DNA from: Brachybacterium sp. FME24
Lineage (GTDB): Bacteria; Actinomycetota; Actinomycetes; Actinomycetales; Dermabacteraceae
Assembly (NCBI RefSeq): GCF_014897705.1
Contig: NZ_JABUXV010000002.1
Span: 248,001-312,000 of the forward strand
Length of the DNA stretch: 64,000 bases
Direction of reading: 5' to 3'
A program made the translations under genes and the position numbers. The notes under the pieces were generated by a model that was given only the letters and a program-made list of their open reading frames with translations, ran no database searches and had not been told where the DNA came from. Every line of letters begins with the position of its first letter. Positions within the stretch are counted from its first letter, which is position 1. This document shows positions 24,006 to 33,506 of the stretch, one piece after another.

Positions 24006-25574
24006 TCACCGAAGCGGCCCGGTCACCTCCTCAGCGGCGGCGAGCACCGTCCCGTCCAGCAGCCGCGCCTCGGCCTCGGCGATGTCGGGGGCCAGGAAGC
24101 GGTCCGACCCGGGACCCTCGACCGTGCGGCGCAGCACCTCGATCGCTGCGACCGAGGCGGCCGACGGAGTCAGCGGCGCGCGCAGGTCGATCGCGCGGGC
24201 CGCGGTGAGCAGCTCGATGGCGAGCACGAGGCGCAGGTTCTGCACGCTCGTGCGCAGCTTCCGGGCAGCGTGCCAGCCCATCGACACGTGGTCCTCCTGC
24301 ATCGCGGAGGACGGGATCGAGTCCACGCTCGCCGGGACCGCGAGCCGCTTCATCTCCGAGACCAATCCCGCCTGGGTGTACTGGACGATCATGAAGCCGG
24401 AGTCCACGCCCGGATCGTCGGCCAGGAAGGGCGGCAGCCCGTGCGAGCGGGACTTGTCGAGCATCCGGTCGGTGCGACGCTCGGCGATCGAGGCGAGATC
24501 CGCGGAGACCACGGCGAGGAAGTCGAGCACGTAGGCGACCGGGGCGCCGTGGAAGTTGCCGTTGGAGGTGACGGTGCCGTCCTCGAGCACGACGGGGTTG
24601 TCGATCGATGCGGCCAGCTCCCGCTCGGCGACGGTCCGGGCGTGCTCGAGGGTGTCGCGCACACCGCCGGCGACCTGCGGGGCGCAGCGCAGCGAGTACG
24701 CATCCTGCACGCGGGAGCCCTCGGCGGCGACGTCGGCGACGATCGGGGACCCGGCGAGCACCGCGAAGATGTTCGCGGCCGATGCCGCCTGGCCCGGATG
24801 CGGGCGCAGCGGCGCATGCAGCTCGGGCCTGAACACACTGTCGCGACCACGCAGCCCCTGCACCGTGAGAGCCGTGGCGAGATCGGCGGTCCGCACCAGC
24901 TCGTCGAGGTCGGCGATCGCCATCAGCAGCATGCCCAGCATGCCGTCGGTGCCGTTGATGAGAGCCAGGCCCTCCTTCTCCTCCAGCAGCACGGGTTCGA
25001 TACCGGCCTCGGCGAGCAGCTCGGGCACGGGGCGCTCCACGCCGTCGCGGTCCCGGGCGCGTCCCTCCCCCATGAGCACGATCGCGCAGTGCGACAGCGG
25101 CGCGAGGTCGCCCGAGCAGCCCAAGGAGCCGTACTCGTGGACGATCGGGGTGATCTGGGCGTTGAGCAGGGCGAGGATCGTCTCGACCACGACGGGGCGC
25201 ACTCCGGTGCGACCGGAGGCGAGGGTGCGGGCTCGCAGCAGCATCAGGGCGCGGATCACCTCGGTCTCCACCTCCGGGCCGGCGCCGGCGGCGTGGGAAC
25301 GGATCAGGGAGCGCTGCAGGGCGTGGCGCATGCTGGGCGGGATCGAGGTGTCGGCGAGTGCGCCGAAGCCGGTGGAGACGCCGTAGACGGGGGTCTCGCC
25401 GGCGGCGAGCGCGTCGATATGCGCGCGCACGGAGGCGACCTGCTCACGGGCGGAAGGGTCGAGGTCCACGCGGGCGTGGTGCCGAGCGACGGCGAGGACG
25501 TCCGCGGCGGTGAGACCGGAGCTGGAGAGGGCGACGGTGGGGTCGTCGGTGGGGCGGGTGGTCGTGCTGGTCAT
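24006..25574 (-). CDS. hutH: Histidine ammonia-lyase
   Basis: A 522-residue enzyme converting L-histidine to urocanate and ammonia in the cytoplasm. Family motifs are YGVSTGFG (residues 64-71), INGTDGML, and the MIO-forming triad within GSLGCSGDLAPLSH (residues 149-162). Here the triad is Cys153-Ser154-Gly155 rather than Ala-Ser-Gly. AGGAG precedes the ATG. It is separated from the other hut genes by an opposite-strand membrane protein gene, so it has its own promoter in the 50-bp gap at 25575-25624. Confidence 0.96.
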   Translation of the reverse strand: MTSTTTRPTDDPTVALSSSGLTAADVLAVARHHARVDLDPSAREQVASVRAHIDALAAGETPVYGVSTGFGALADTSIPPSMRHALQRSLIRSHAAGAGPEVETEVIRALMLLRARTLASGRTGVRPVVVETILALLNAQITPIVHEYGSLGCSGDLAPLSHCAIVLMGEGRARDRDGVERPVPELLAEAGIEPVLLEEKEGLALINGTDGMLGMLLMAIADLDELVRTADLATALTVQGLRGRDSVFRPELHAPLRPHPGQAASAANIFAVLAGSPIVADVAAEGSRVQDAYSLRCAPQVAGGVRDTLEHARTVAERELAASIDNPVVLEDGTVTSNGNFHGAPVAYVLDFLAVVSADLASIAERRTDRMLDKSRSHGLPPFLADDPGVDSGFMIVQYTQAGLVSEMKRLAVPASVDSIPSSAMQEDHVSMGWHAARKLRTSVQNLRLVLAIELLTAARAIDLRAPLTPSAASVAAIEVLRRTVEGPGSDRFLAPDIAEAEARLLDGTVLAAAEEVTGPLR

Positions 25575-25624
25575 CGGGGATCAACTCCTGGGAGGAACGG
25601 GAAGTGCGGTCGTAGTCTGGAGCG

Positions 25625-26137
25625 GTGGAACAGCTGTGGGCGGATCCGATCGCGGGGGTGCTTTCCGTGGTGCTGCTCGGTGTGTTCACGGCGGGCATCG
25701 GGCTGCTGGTGATCTATGTCGTGCTCCGGGTGGATCGCCGCCGTCCCACTCGGAGGCGGATGCCGGTGTGGGCCGCGGCGCTCGCCACGCTCCTGCTGGC
25801 AATCGGCGCGGTGCTGGCTGCGACCGGCGCGACCGACGGCTCGGACCCTGCGGGCCTCCGCGGACGGCTGCTCGCCAGCACTCTGGTGATGCTGGGCGCG
25901 GTGGTCCTGCACTGGGGCACCGTGATCATCTGCGTCGAGGCGGGGCCGGAGGCTTTCACCCGGCGCGGTTTCTTCGGCGGGACCCGCACCGTGCGGTATG
26001 CCGACATCACGGACGTCAGAGGATACGAGAGCCGCGGCGTCCGCACCCTGACGGTGGAAGGTCGTGACGGCCGGAAGGTCCATGCGCACCGCACCATGTT
26101 CGACTGGGGCCCCTACGACGCGTGGCGGGGCCGGTAG
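25625..26137 (+). CDS. Small membrane protein of unknown function
   Basis: A 170-residue protein with a GTG start. Three hydrophobic helices (about residues 10-35, 48-68 and 85-103) are followed by a C-terminal soluble segment (TRTVRYADITDVRGYESRGV) that resembles a bacterial PH-like domain of a membrane-anchored protein. It lies on the opposite strand between hutH and the YjiH-type gene and interrupts the hut gene order. Codon use looks like its neighbours. No function is assigned. Confidence 0.65.
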   Translation: MEQLWADPIAGVLSVVLLGVFTAGIGLLVIYVVLRVDRRRPTRRRMPVWAAALATLLLAIGAVLAATGATDGSDPAGLRGRLLASTLVMLGAVVLHWGTVIICVEAGPEAFTRRGFFGGTRTVRYADITDVRGYESRGVRTLTVEGRDGRKVHAHRTMFDWGPYDAWRGR

Positions 26138-26172
26138 GGCCCGGGCGCTGGGCACTGATCGCTGCACCGCGC

Positions 26173-27588
26173 TCATAGCAGCAGGTGCGCCAGGGGCGCG
26201 GTGATCAGGATCGTCAGCGCCACACGCTCGAACCAGAGCACCACCAGCCGGCCCACGCTGACGGGGATCGAGGTGGCCAGGATCGAGGGCACCAGAGCCG
26301 AGAAGAAGATGATCTGCGAGACGGCGGTGACGCCGATCGTGAAGCGCAGCACCTCCGACTCGTGGCCGGCGACCACGGTGGCCGGCAGGAACATCTCCGC
26401 GATGCCCACCGCGGCGGCCTTCCCGGCGAGAGCCGGGTCCGGCAGACCCACCACGAATGCGAACGGCACGAACAACCAGCCGAGCAGGTCGAACACCGGG
26501 GTATAGGTCGCGAGCAGCAGGCCCGCCAGCCCGATCGAGAGGATCGAGGGGACGATCGCGGAGCTCATCAGCACGCCGTCCTTGACGGTCGACCAGGTGC
26601 CGCGCACCAGACCGGGCGCTCCGGCGAGGGCCCGCATCGCCTCGTCCCAGGCGTGGGCGAAGCGGTTGCCGTGCGCCACCGGCTCCGGCGCATGCTCCAC
26701 GCCCTCGACGGGGACATCGGCCACCCCTCGCAGCGGAGGGATCCGCACGGTGATCGCCGTGACCGCGAAGGTCACCGCGAGGGTGAGGAAGAAGTAGAGC
26801 GTCCAGTGATGCATCAGATCCAGGGTGCTGGCCACGATCACCATGAAGGTCGCCGAGACCGTCGAGAAGCCGGTCGCGATGATCGACGCCTCCCGGCCGG
26901 TGTACCGACCTTCGCGGTAGACCTTGTCCGTGATCAGCAGGGCCAGCGAGTAGGAGCCGACGAAGGAGGCGACCGCATCGACCGCGGCGCGGCCGGGAAC
27001 CTTCCACACGGGGCGCATGATCGGCTGCACCAGCACGCCGATGAACTCCATCAGCCCGTAGTTGATCAGCAGCGCGAGGAACACCGCGCCGACCGGCACG
27101 ATGAGGCCCACGGGGATGGCGAGCTTCTCCCACAGGAAGGGTCCGATGTCGGGGTTCGCGAGGGGCCCGGGGTAGTAGCCGGCCGCAGCGCACACCGCGA
27201 CCACCAGGCCGACGACGTTCACGACCGCGAAGCAGGTGCGCAGTGCGCCCTTGCGCCAGGACCCGGTGATGAAGGGACGGATCGTCCCCAGCAGCACCAG
27301 GGCCACCACCACCCACGGGACGAGGGGGCCCAGCACCCACTGCACCAGGGTCAGGACGTGGTCCACAGGGATGGTGGACGTGCCGCCGATCTCGATCGAC
27401 GCGAAGAACATGGCCAGGCCGACCACGCTGTAGACGAGGAAGCGCCAGCGGTGCGGAGGGATCGCGCGCTCGCTCCCGTCCGCGCAGATCACGGAGCCGG
27501 CGCGGTCCGCAGCGGAGCCGGTGAAGAACTCGTCTCCTGCGCCGGGGCGGGAGTCGTCGGGGGTCGCGAGGGAATCAGGCGTCGTCAT
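26173..27588 (-). CDS. YjiH-family nucleoside-recognition membrane protein, hut-linked
   Basis: A 471-residue polytopic protein with two Gate (nucleoside-recognition-like) blocks: GLMEFIGVLVQPIMRPVWKVPGRAAVDAVASFVGSYS and later GIAEMFLPATVVAGHESEVLRFTIGVTAVSQIIFFSALVP. In actinobacteria such genes are frequent inside hut loci, so a role in histidine or urocanate uptake is likely but unproven. AGGAGG precedes the ATG of MTTPDSLAT. Its start lies 11 nt after the hutI stop, so the two are cotranscribed downstream of hutU. Confidence 0.85.
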   Translation of the reverse strand: MTTPDSLATPDDSRPGAGDEFFTGSAADRAGSVICADGSERAIPPHRWRFLVYSVVGLAMFFASIEIGGTSTIPVDHVLTLVQWVLGPLVPWVVVALVLLGTIRPFITGSWRKGALRTCFAVVNVVGLVVAVCAAAGYYPGPLANPDIGPFLWEKLAIPVGLIVPVGAVFLALLINYGLMEFIGVLVQPIMRPVWKVPGRAAVDAVASFVGSYSLALLITDKVYREGRYTGREASIIATGFSTVSATFMVIVASTLDLMHHWTLYFFLTLAVTFAVTAITVRIPPLRGVADVPVEGVEHAPEPVAHGNRFAHAWDEAMRALAGAPGLVRGTWSTVKDGVLMSSAIVPSILSIGLAGLLLATYTPVFDLLGWLFVPFAFVVGLPDPALAGKAAAVGIAEMFLPATVVAGHESEVLRFTIGVTAVSQIIFFSALVPSILATSIPVSVGRLVVLWFERVALTILITAPLAHLLL

Positions 27589-27599
27589 CGACGGCCTCC

Positions 27600-28862
27600 T
27601 CAGGAGATCAGGGCCCCGGCGCGCCACACCTGGTGGGTGAGCGGCATGCCCGGCCGGTAGGCGAGGTCGATGGCGGCGGGGGCGTCGAGCACGTGCAGGT
27701 CGGCGCGGGCCCCGACCGCGAGGTGGCCGACGTCCTCGCGGCGCAGGGCGAGGGCCCCGCCGCGGGTAGCGGCGCGGATCGCCTCGGCCAGGGACAGGTG
27801 CATCTGCAGCACCGCGGTGGCCACGCAGAAGCTCATCGAGCTCGTATAGCTGGTGCCCGGGTTGCAGTTCGAGGCGATCGCGACGGCCGCGCCCGCGTCC
27901 AGCAGACGGCGGGCCGGGGCGAGCGGCGCGCGGGTGGAGAGGTCGCAGGCCGGCAGCACGGTGGCGACCGTGGGCCCGGCATCGACGGCGAGGTGGCCCG
28001 CCGCGCTCCCGGGGCGGGTGTCGCGATCGGCAGTCGCCGCGAGCGCCTCGACGTCGGAGTCCTCCATGTGGTTCACGTGGTCCACGCTCGCCGCTCCGAG
28101 CTCGACTGCGAGGGCGACGCCACCGGAGCGGCCCAGCTGGTGACCGTGGACCCGCAGGCCGAGTCCCGCTTCGGCTCCGGCGCGCAGCACCCGCTGCGAC
28201 TGCTCCGGGTCGAAGGCGCCGTCCTCGCAGAACACATCGATCCAGCGCACGTGCGGGGCGACCGCGGCGAGCATGTCGCCGGTGACCAGGTCGACGTACT
28301 CCTCAGCCCTCCCGGCGAACTCGCTCGGCACCAGATGCGCACCGAGGAAGGTGACCTCGTCGAGCTCGCCCGCCTCCACCAGGGCCGAGGCGAGACGGGC
28401 CGCGCGCAGCTCCTGCTCCACGGTGAGGCCGTACCCGGTCTTCGTCTCCAGGCAGGTGGTTCCGCCCGCGACCGCTTCGGCGACGCGCGAGCGCACCAGG
28501 GAGCGCAGGCGCTCCTCGGAGGCCGAGCGGGTGGCCCCGGTGGTCACGCCGATGCCGCCGGCGGCGTACGCCTGCCCGGCCATGCGCGCCTCGAACTCCG
28601 CGGCCCGATCGCCGTCGAAGATCAGGTGCGTATGGGAGTCGACCCACCCGGGCAGGACGGCACGCCCACCGAGGTCCACGGCGGCGTCGGCCGGCGGGGC
28701 CTGCGCGGCCGGGCCACTCCAGGCGACGACGCCGTCCTCGAGGACCAGGGCCGCCTTCCGGTGGACCTGCTCGTCGGTGACCCGGCCGGGGCGGGCGGGG
28801 TCATCGAGTGCGGGATCCAGGGTCCACAGCTCGCTGATGCCGGTGATCAGGGTGCTCGTCAT
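27600..28862 (-). CDS. hutI: Imidazolonepropionase
   Basis: A 420-residue amidohydrolase that opens the imidazolone ring to N-formimidoyl-L-glutamate. The metal site is visible as VDSHTHLIFDGDR (His77 and His79), LRVHGHQLGRSGG and SVDHVNHM, and ASNCNPGTSYTSSM near the C terminus closes the active site. AGGAGG precedes the ATG of MTSTLITGI. It is cotranscribed between hutU and the YjiH-type gene. The protein is of normal length. Confidence 0.94.
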   Translation of the reverse strand: MTSTLITGISELWTLDPALDDPARPGRVTDEQVHRKAALVLEDGVVAWSGPAAQAPPADAAVDLGGRAVLPGWVDSHTHLIFDGDRAAEFEARMAGQAYAAGGIGVTTGATRSASEERLRSLVRSRVAEAVAGGTTCLETKTGYGLTVEQELRAARLASALVEAGELDEVTFLGAHLVPSEFAGRAEEYVDLVTGDMLAAVAPHVRWIDVFCEDGAFDPEQSQRVLRAGAEAGLGLRVHGHQLGRSGGVALAVELGAASVDHVNHMEDSDVEALAATADRDTRPGSAAGHLAVDAGPTVATVLPACDLSTRAPLAPARRLLDAGAAVAIASNCNPGTSYTSSMSFCVATAVLQMHLSLAEAIRAATRGGALALRREDVGHLAVGARADLHVLDAPAAIDLAYRPGMPLTHQVWRAGALIS

Positions 28863-28931
28863 GGGCGTGCCTCCTGGGCGATGAGGGGTCGTGCGGGGGG
28901 GGGGTTGGTCGCGCACGCGGTGAGGGCGGGG

Positions 28932-30614
28932 TCAGTCCCTGCGGGTGGGGGTCATCGGGACGCGCACCCCCCGCTCGTGGGCGACGTGGTCGGCCCGCGA
29001 GTAGCCGGCGTCGACGTGGCGGATCACGCCCATGGCGGGGTCATTGGTCAGCAGGCGCTCCAGCTTGCGGCCGGCGAGCTCGGTGCCGTCGGCCAGACCC
29101 ACCTGGCCGGCGTGGATCGAGCGGCCGATGCCGACGCCGCCGCCGTGGTGGATGGATACCCAGGTGGCGCCGGAGGAGGTGGCGGTCAGGGCGTTCAGCA
29201 GCGGCCAGTCGGCGATCGCGTCGGAGCCGTCCAGCATGGACTCCGTCTCGCGGTACGGGGAAGCGACGGAGCCGGAGTCGAGGTGGTCGCGACCGATGAC
29301 GATCGGGGCCTTGACCTTCCCGTCGCGCACGAGGTCGTTGAAGAGCATCCCCGCGCGGTGGCGCTCGCCGTATCCGAGCCAGCAGATGCGGGCAGGCAGC
29401 CCCTCGAACTCGACGTACTCGGCGGCGGCGTCGAGCCAGCGGTGCAGGTGCTCGTTCTCGGGGAACAGCTCCTTGAGCGCCGCGTCGGTGACGGCGATGT
29501 CCTCGGGGTCCCCGGACAGCGCCACCCAGCGGAAGGGCCCCATGCCCTCGCAGAACAGGGGGCGCACGTAGGCGGGGACGAAACCGGGGAACTCGAAGGC
29601 ACGGTCGTAGCCGGCCTGGCGGGCCTCGTCGCGGATCGAGTTGCCGTAGTCGAAGACCTCGGCGCCGGCGTCCTGGAACTCGACCATGGCCCGGACCTGG
29701 CGGGCCATGGATTCGCGGGACTTCTTGGTGAAGCCCTCAGGATCCGAGTCGGCCTCGCGCTGCCAGTCCTCCACGCTCACCTCGGTGGGCAGGTAGGACA
29801 GAGGGTCGTGGGCGCTGGTCTGATCGGTGACCACGTCGATGTGGATGTCGCCGGCGCGGTGGCGCTCCAGCAGCGCGGGGAAGACCTCGGCCGCATTGCC
29901 GACGATGCCGATCGAGAGCCCGCGCTTCTGCGCCGTGGCGGCGTTGGCACGGGCGATCGCGTCCTCGAGGTCGTCGGCGATCTCGTGGCAGTAGCGCTTG
30001 GCGACGCGCCGCTGAAGGCGGGTGCGGTCCACGTCGGCGATCAGGCACACGCCGTCGTTGAGGGTGACGGCCAGGGGCTGCGCGCCGCCCATGCCGCCGC
30101 AGCCGCCGGTCAGCGTGATGGTGCCGGCGAGGGTGCCGCCGAAGCGCTTCTCGGCGACGGCGGCGAAGGTCTCGTAGGTGCCCTGGAGGATGCCCTGGGT
30201 GGCGATGTAGATCCAGGAGCCGGCAGTCATCTGCCCGTACATGGTCAGGCCCTCGGCCTCGAGCTTGCGGAACTCGGGCCAGGTCGCCCAGTCACCGACG
30301 AGGTTGGAGTTGGCCAGCAGCACCCTCGGCGCCCACTCGTTCGTGCGCAGCACGCCGACGGGCTTGCCGGACTGGACCAGCAGCGTCTCGTCGTCCTCGA
30401 GGTCCTCGAGCGTCTCGACGAGTGCGTCGTAGGCCTCCCAGGAGCGGGCGGCGCGGCCGGTGCCGCCGTAGACGACCAGGTCGTCGGGGCGCTCGGCGAC
30501 CTCGGGGTCGAGGTTGTTCATGAGCATCCGCAGCGGCGCCTCGGTCTGCCAGGACTTCGCGGTGAGGGCGGTGCCGCGGGGGGCGCGGACGGGGCGGGCT
30601 CCGGGAAGGGTCAT
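28932..30614 (-). CDS. hutU: Urocanate hydratase
   Basis: A 560-residue NAD+-dependent urocanase, the second step of histidine breakdown. Diagnostic segments include [66 protein letters not shown], and the conserved Cys in [17 protein letters not shown]. Two adjacent ATGs follow AGGAGCCG. The second gives better spacing and is used here. It is first gene of the hutU-hutI-YjiH unit. A perfect 20-bp palindrome lies 84 bp upstream of the start. Confidence 0.96.
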   Translation of the reverse strand: MTLPGARPVRAPRGTALTAKSWQTEAPLRMLMNNLDPEVAERPDDLVVYGGTGRAARSWEAYDALVETLEDLEDDETLLVQSGKPVGVLRTNEWAPRVLLANSNLVGDWATWPEFRKLEAEGLTMYGQMTAGSWIYIATQGILQGTYETFAAVAEKRFGGTLAGTITLTGGCGGMGGAQPLAVTLNDGVCLIADVDRTRLQRRVAKRYCHEIADDLEDAIARANAATAQKRGLSIGIVGNAAEVFPALLERHRAGDIHIDVVTDQTSAHDPLSYLPTEVSVEDWQREADSDPEGFTKKSRESMARQVRAMVEFQDAGAEVFDYGNSIRDEARQAGYDRAFEFPGFVPAYVRPLFCEGMGPFRWVALSGDPEDIAVTDAALKELFPENEHLHRWLDAAAEYVEFEGLPARICWLGYGERHRAGMLFNDLVRDGKVKAPIVIGRDHLDSGSVASPYRETESMLDGSDAIADWPLLNALTATSSGATWVSIHHGGGVGIGRSIHAGQVGLADGTELAGRKLERLLTNDPAMGVIRHVDAGYSRADHVAHERGVRVPMTPTRRD

Positions 30615-30697
30615 CATCGGCTCCTGGGTCGCGGGGACGGTCGTTCCACCCAGGACACCATTGCCACCGGCGCTGGTGAAGGCCCCGCAGACCGGTT

Positions 30698-30717
30698 GTG
30701 TCCGGGATGCCGGACAC
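30698..30717. promoter_or_regulatory. Palindrome upstream of hutU
   Basis: GTGTCCGG, then GATG, then CCGGACAC: 8-bp perfect arms between the divergently placed hutU promoter and the 3' end of an alpha/beta hydrolase. The GGATGCC core recurs once in the gap between the IclR regulator and hutG (33474-33480), which makes an IclR operator plausible. Confidence 0.5.
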
Positions 30718-30745
30718 GAGGGTCGAGGTGCGGGCAGTGACCTGG

Positions 30746-31633
30746 TCAGTCGCGGTGACTCGCGGAGACCACGACCTCTGCGAGGAGCTCCTGCATCCGC
30801 TGGGGCTGCTCGACCCACGGGAGGTGCCCGGCGTCGGGCACGATCCGTTTGCGGGGCGCACGGGTGTGAGCGGCGAGCGCCACCACAGGGCCGACGGGGC
30901 GGGGATCCGCGGAGCCGTGGATGAAGGTGATGGGGCAGCGCACTGCCGTCGCCCAGGTGATCTGGTCCATGTCATCGAAGGTCAGGGCCTGATTCGCCGA
31001 GCGATTGATCCGGTGCGGGGAGCGCGCCATCGGCAGGGCGAGGTCGTAGCCGGCCCGCGGGTCGGCGTAGTCCGTCGCCCACTGCAGTCGCCGCCACTCG
31101 ATCTCCTCCGCAGCGGTGCGCTCGCGCCCGTCGAGCTGTGCGAAGCGCTCCGCCCAGGGCGCGAGGCGGCGCATGCGCTCGGTGCGGTACGGGGCGCGCC
31201 AGTTCCCGACCCCGACCCCGTCGACGTAACCCAGGGCGATCACCCGCTCGGGGTGCACGCCGGCGTAGGCGAGAGCGAGAGTTGCGCCGAAGGAGTGCCC
31301 GATCAGCACCACGTGCTCGTGACCGAACGCTGCTCGCAGCTCCTCGATGTCTGCCACGAAGCGCTCCATGGTGAGATCCGCGGGCGCCGTGGCAGCGCCG
31401 GGGCGAGCTCCGACAGCGCGTGCCTCGGCACCCTCGGGACCGGTCGAGCTGCCACAGCGGCGCTGGTCGTAACGGTGGACCACGGCCCGCCCGGCGAGCA
31501 GCCCGGCGAGCGGGGCGAGGTAGTCCCACAACCCCGGGCCGCCGTGGACGAGGATCACGGCCGGCGCCTCCGCCGGGCCCGGATCGGTCCAGGTCGCCAG
31601 GCGAGCGCCGTCGCTCATCGTCACGAAGTCCAT
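30746..31633 (-). CDS. Alpha/beta hydrolase, proline iminopeptidase-like
   Basis: A 295-residue hydrolase. The oxyanion motif is [24 protein letters not shown] is typical of peptidase family S33, Ser114 lies in [11 protein letters not shown], the catalytic Asp in HGSADPR, and His in [13 protein letters not shown]33 members remove N-terminal proline or hydrolyse small esters. It lies within the hut region, upstream of hutU on the same strand, but nothing ties it to histidine metabolism. Confidence 0.87.
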   Translation of the reverse strand: MDFVTMSDGARLATWTDPGPAEAPAVILVHGGPGLWDYLAPLAGLLAGRAVVHRYDQRRCGSSTGPEGAEARAVGARPGAATAPADLTMERFVADIEELRAAFGHEHVVLIGHSFGATLALAYAGVHPERVIALGYVDGVGVGNWRAPYRTERMRRLAPWAERFAQLDGRERTAAEEIEWRRLQWATDYADPRAGYDLALPMARSPHRINRSANQALTFDDMDQITWATAVRCPITFIHGSADPRPVGPVVALAAHTRAPRKRIVPDAGHLPWVEQPQRMQELLAEVVVSASHRD

Positions 31634-31642
31634 GACCCGACG

Positions 31643-32542
31643 CTATCCCGTGCTCGCGGCACGTCTCTCCCGCTGCGCGGCGCGCTCCCGCGCCAGCAGC
31701 TCCCGGGTGCGCACGAGGCGCGGCAGGGTGAGCATCACCAGCCCGCCGGCCATGTTCAAGGGGATCACCCAGGCGAACCACACGAGCCAGGAGGTGTAGG
31801 TGATGTCGGCCCCCGCGTGCATCGCCCCGAAGATCACCGCGGAGTTCAGCGCTCCGTGCAGCATGCCGAGACCCACCACGAGGAAACCGCTGATCAGGGC
31901 GTTCGCCAAGGTGGTGATGCCCTCGCTGGACCCCTGCGACATCCGTGTCGCGAGGGTGATGGTGAAGCCCGCCAGCAGCGCCAGTGCCGCCGTCTCGAGC
32001 GTCAGGCCCTTCTCCATGTACCCGCGGCCGGCCTCGATCAGCACGGCGTCGAAGCGGGGGAAGGCGGCGACGATGAACCACGCGAACAACCAGCCGCCGG
32101 CCAGGTTCGTCACCAGCGTCACCGTCCACAGTCGCAGCAGCTGCCTCCAGGTGCCGTGGCCGGCGGCGATCGCGTTGATGGGCACCAGGAAGTCCTCGGT
32201 GAACAGCTCCGAGTGCGCGAGGCGCAGCGCATACAGGCCGATGCCGAACGCCAGCCCGGCCAACAGCTTCGAGTCGGTGGCCGCGAGCACGGCGAGCATG
32301 GCCATCAGCCCGAGCCCCACGTCGATCCCACCGAACAGGCCCGTGATGATCAGGGCGCGCCAGGTCCGGTTCAGGCGGTTCGCACCCTCTTCGACGGTGC
32401 TGCGGAACTCCTCGACCAGCTTGTCCTCGACCGCCTCGTCGGACTCGCCGAGCTGGACGCGCTCACGCACCTGGTCTCCCGCCGAACCGTCGTGCGCACG
32501 GTGATCAGGAGCCTTCCCGCCCTGCTGCGTCTCGTCGCTCAT
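31643..32542 (-). CDS. Formate/nitrite transporter family protein
   Basis: A 299-residue FNT-type channel. A charged N-terminal tail of about 60 residues (acidic, EDKLVEEFRSTVEEGANR) precedes six helices with LFTEDFLVPINAIAAGHGTWRQ and NLAGGWLFAWF, the FNT loop signatures. FNT proteins conduct formate, nitrite or hydrosulfide. Formate could arise from formamide after HutG, but this link is only an inference from position. GAGGAGG precedes the ATG. It ends 9 nt before the hydrolase start, so the two form a unit. Confidence 0.85.
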   Translation of the reverse strand: MSDETQQGGKAPDHRAHDGSAGDQVRERVQLGESDEAVEDKLVEEFRSTVEEGANRLNRTWRALIITGLFGGIDVGLGLMAMLAVLAATDSKLLAGLAFGIGLYALRLAHSELFTEDFLVPINAIAAGHGTWRQLLRLWTVTLVTNLAGGWLFAWFIVAAFPRFDAVLIEAGRGYMEKGLTLETAALALLAGFTITLATRMSQGSSEGITTLANALISGFLVVGLGMLHGALNSAVIFGAMHAGADITYTSWLVWFAWVIPLNMAGGLVMLTLPRLVRTRELLARERAAQRERRAASTG

Positions 32543-32651
32543 GGGCGGCGCCTCCTCTGCGGATCCGACTGCGGCGCACGCTACCAGCAGGAACGACCGT
32601 GAACGGAGAGTCACCGGGCCACTCGCACGATCAGGCGAGGCACCAGTCCGA

Positions 32652-33464
32652 CTACTTTCCGGCAGATGGTTCGGGGCGTCCGGCCGGATGACCCTCGGGC
32701 CGCCCGAGGAGGCGGCGGGTGAGCTCCTGGGCCGCGGCGCGCACTGCCCGGGCCAGACGCTCCTGGCCCTCCTCGTCGATCCGGCTCTCGACGAAGGTGA
32801 GCGCGACGGCCGCCGCCGGCCAGCCGGCGTGATCGCGCACCACGGCGGCCACCGAGGCGAGCTCGTCGGTGACCTCCCCGGCCTCCCGGGCGATGCCGTC
32901 ACGACGCACCCGCGTGAGCAGCTCGCGCAGGCCGCGCGGCGTCTCCGGTCCGGGCACGCCGGTGCGGGAGGTGAAGTCGGCATCGCGGCCGTAGAGTGTG
33001 CGCAGCTGAGCAGGCGGGAGCTCGGCGAGGATCGCGCGGCCGCTGGCGGTGAGGTGCGCGGCCAGGCGCACACCGACGTCGGTGACCAGACTGGGCCGGT
33101 TGCGGGCCCTCTCCTCGATCACGTAGAGCACGTCGCGGCCGTGCAGCACCGCGAGATGGCCGGACTCCCCGACGTCATCGACCATCGTCTCGATGACGCG
33201 TCGGCCGAGACGTGCGAGCGGCTCCTGCCGCAGGTAGGCGCCGGAGAGCTCGTGCGCTGCGGGCCCGAGCCCGTAGAGGCGCTCGTCGCCCAGATGCATG
33301 ACGTACCCGTGCTCGACGAGGGTCGCGAGCAGGTCGTAGGTGCGCGAGCGCGGGAGGTCGAGCTGTTCGGCGATGCGCACCGCGGGGACCGGGGAGCGGC
33401 GCGAGGCGAGATAGGTCAGCAGGCGCAGCGTCGCGTCGGCGGCCGGAGCTTTCGGAGGTGCCAT
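32652..33464 (-). CDS. IclR-family regulator of the hut cluster
   Basis: A 270-residue protein. The N-terminal winged HTH (about residues 10-65) has VPAVRIAEQLDLPRSRTYDLLATLVEHGYV, and the C-terminal IclR effector domain (about 75-250) has HLTASGRAILAELP and ELASVAAVVRDHAGWPAAAVALTF. It is divergent from hutG with only 42 bp between starts, so it very probably controls hutG and the other hut units. The inducer is presumably a pathway intermediate such as urocanate, which is not shown here. Confidence 0.9.
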   Translation of the reverse strand: MAPPKAPAADATLRLLTYLASRRSPVPAVRIAEQLDLPRSRTYDLLATLVEHGYVMHLGDERLYGLGPAAHELSGAYLRQEPLARLGRRVIETMVDDVGESGHLAVLHGRDVLYVIEERARNRPSLVTDVGVRLAAHLTASGRAILAELPPAQLRTLYGRDADFTSRTGVPGPETPRGLRELLTRVRRDGIAREAGEVTDELASVAAVVRDHAGWPAAAVALTFVESRIDEEGQERLARAVRAAAQELTRRLLGRPEGHPAGRPEPSAGK

Positions 33465-33473
33465 GATGGTTCA

Positions 33474-33480
33474 GGATGCC
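33474..33480. promoter_or_regulatory. GGATGCC core shared with the hutU palindrome
   Basis: The 42-bp gap between the IclR gene and hutG contains GGATGCC, the centre of the perfect palindrome upstream of hutU, but its flanks are not palindromic. At best it is a half-conserved operator. Confidence 0.25.
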
Positions 33481-33506
33481 ACCCGGCGACGGCGTGAGGA
33501 GCCTCG

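Noticed and set aside
22725..25712. 995-codon open frame opposite the second TerC gene and hutH
   Set aside because: It is antisense to hutH and TerC, crosses the gap between them, and shows no motif.
27633..30740. 1035-codon open frame opposite hutI and hutU
   Set aside because: It is antisense to two well-supported enzymes. Its composition (Gly, Arg, His, Val rich, no domain) is the mirror of GC-biased third codon positions.
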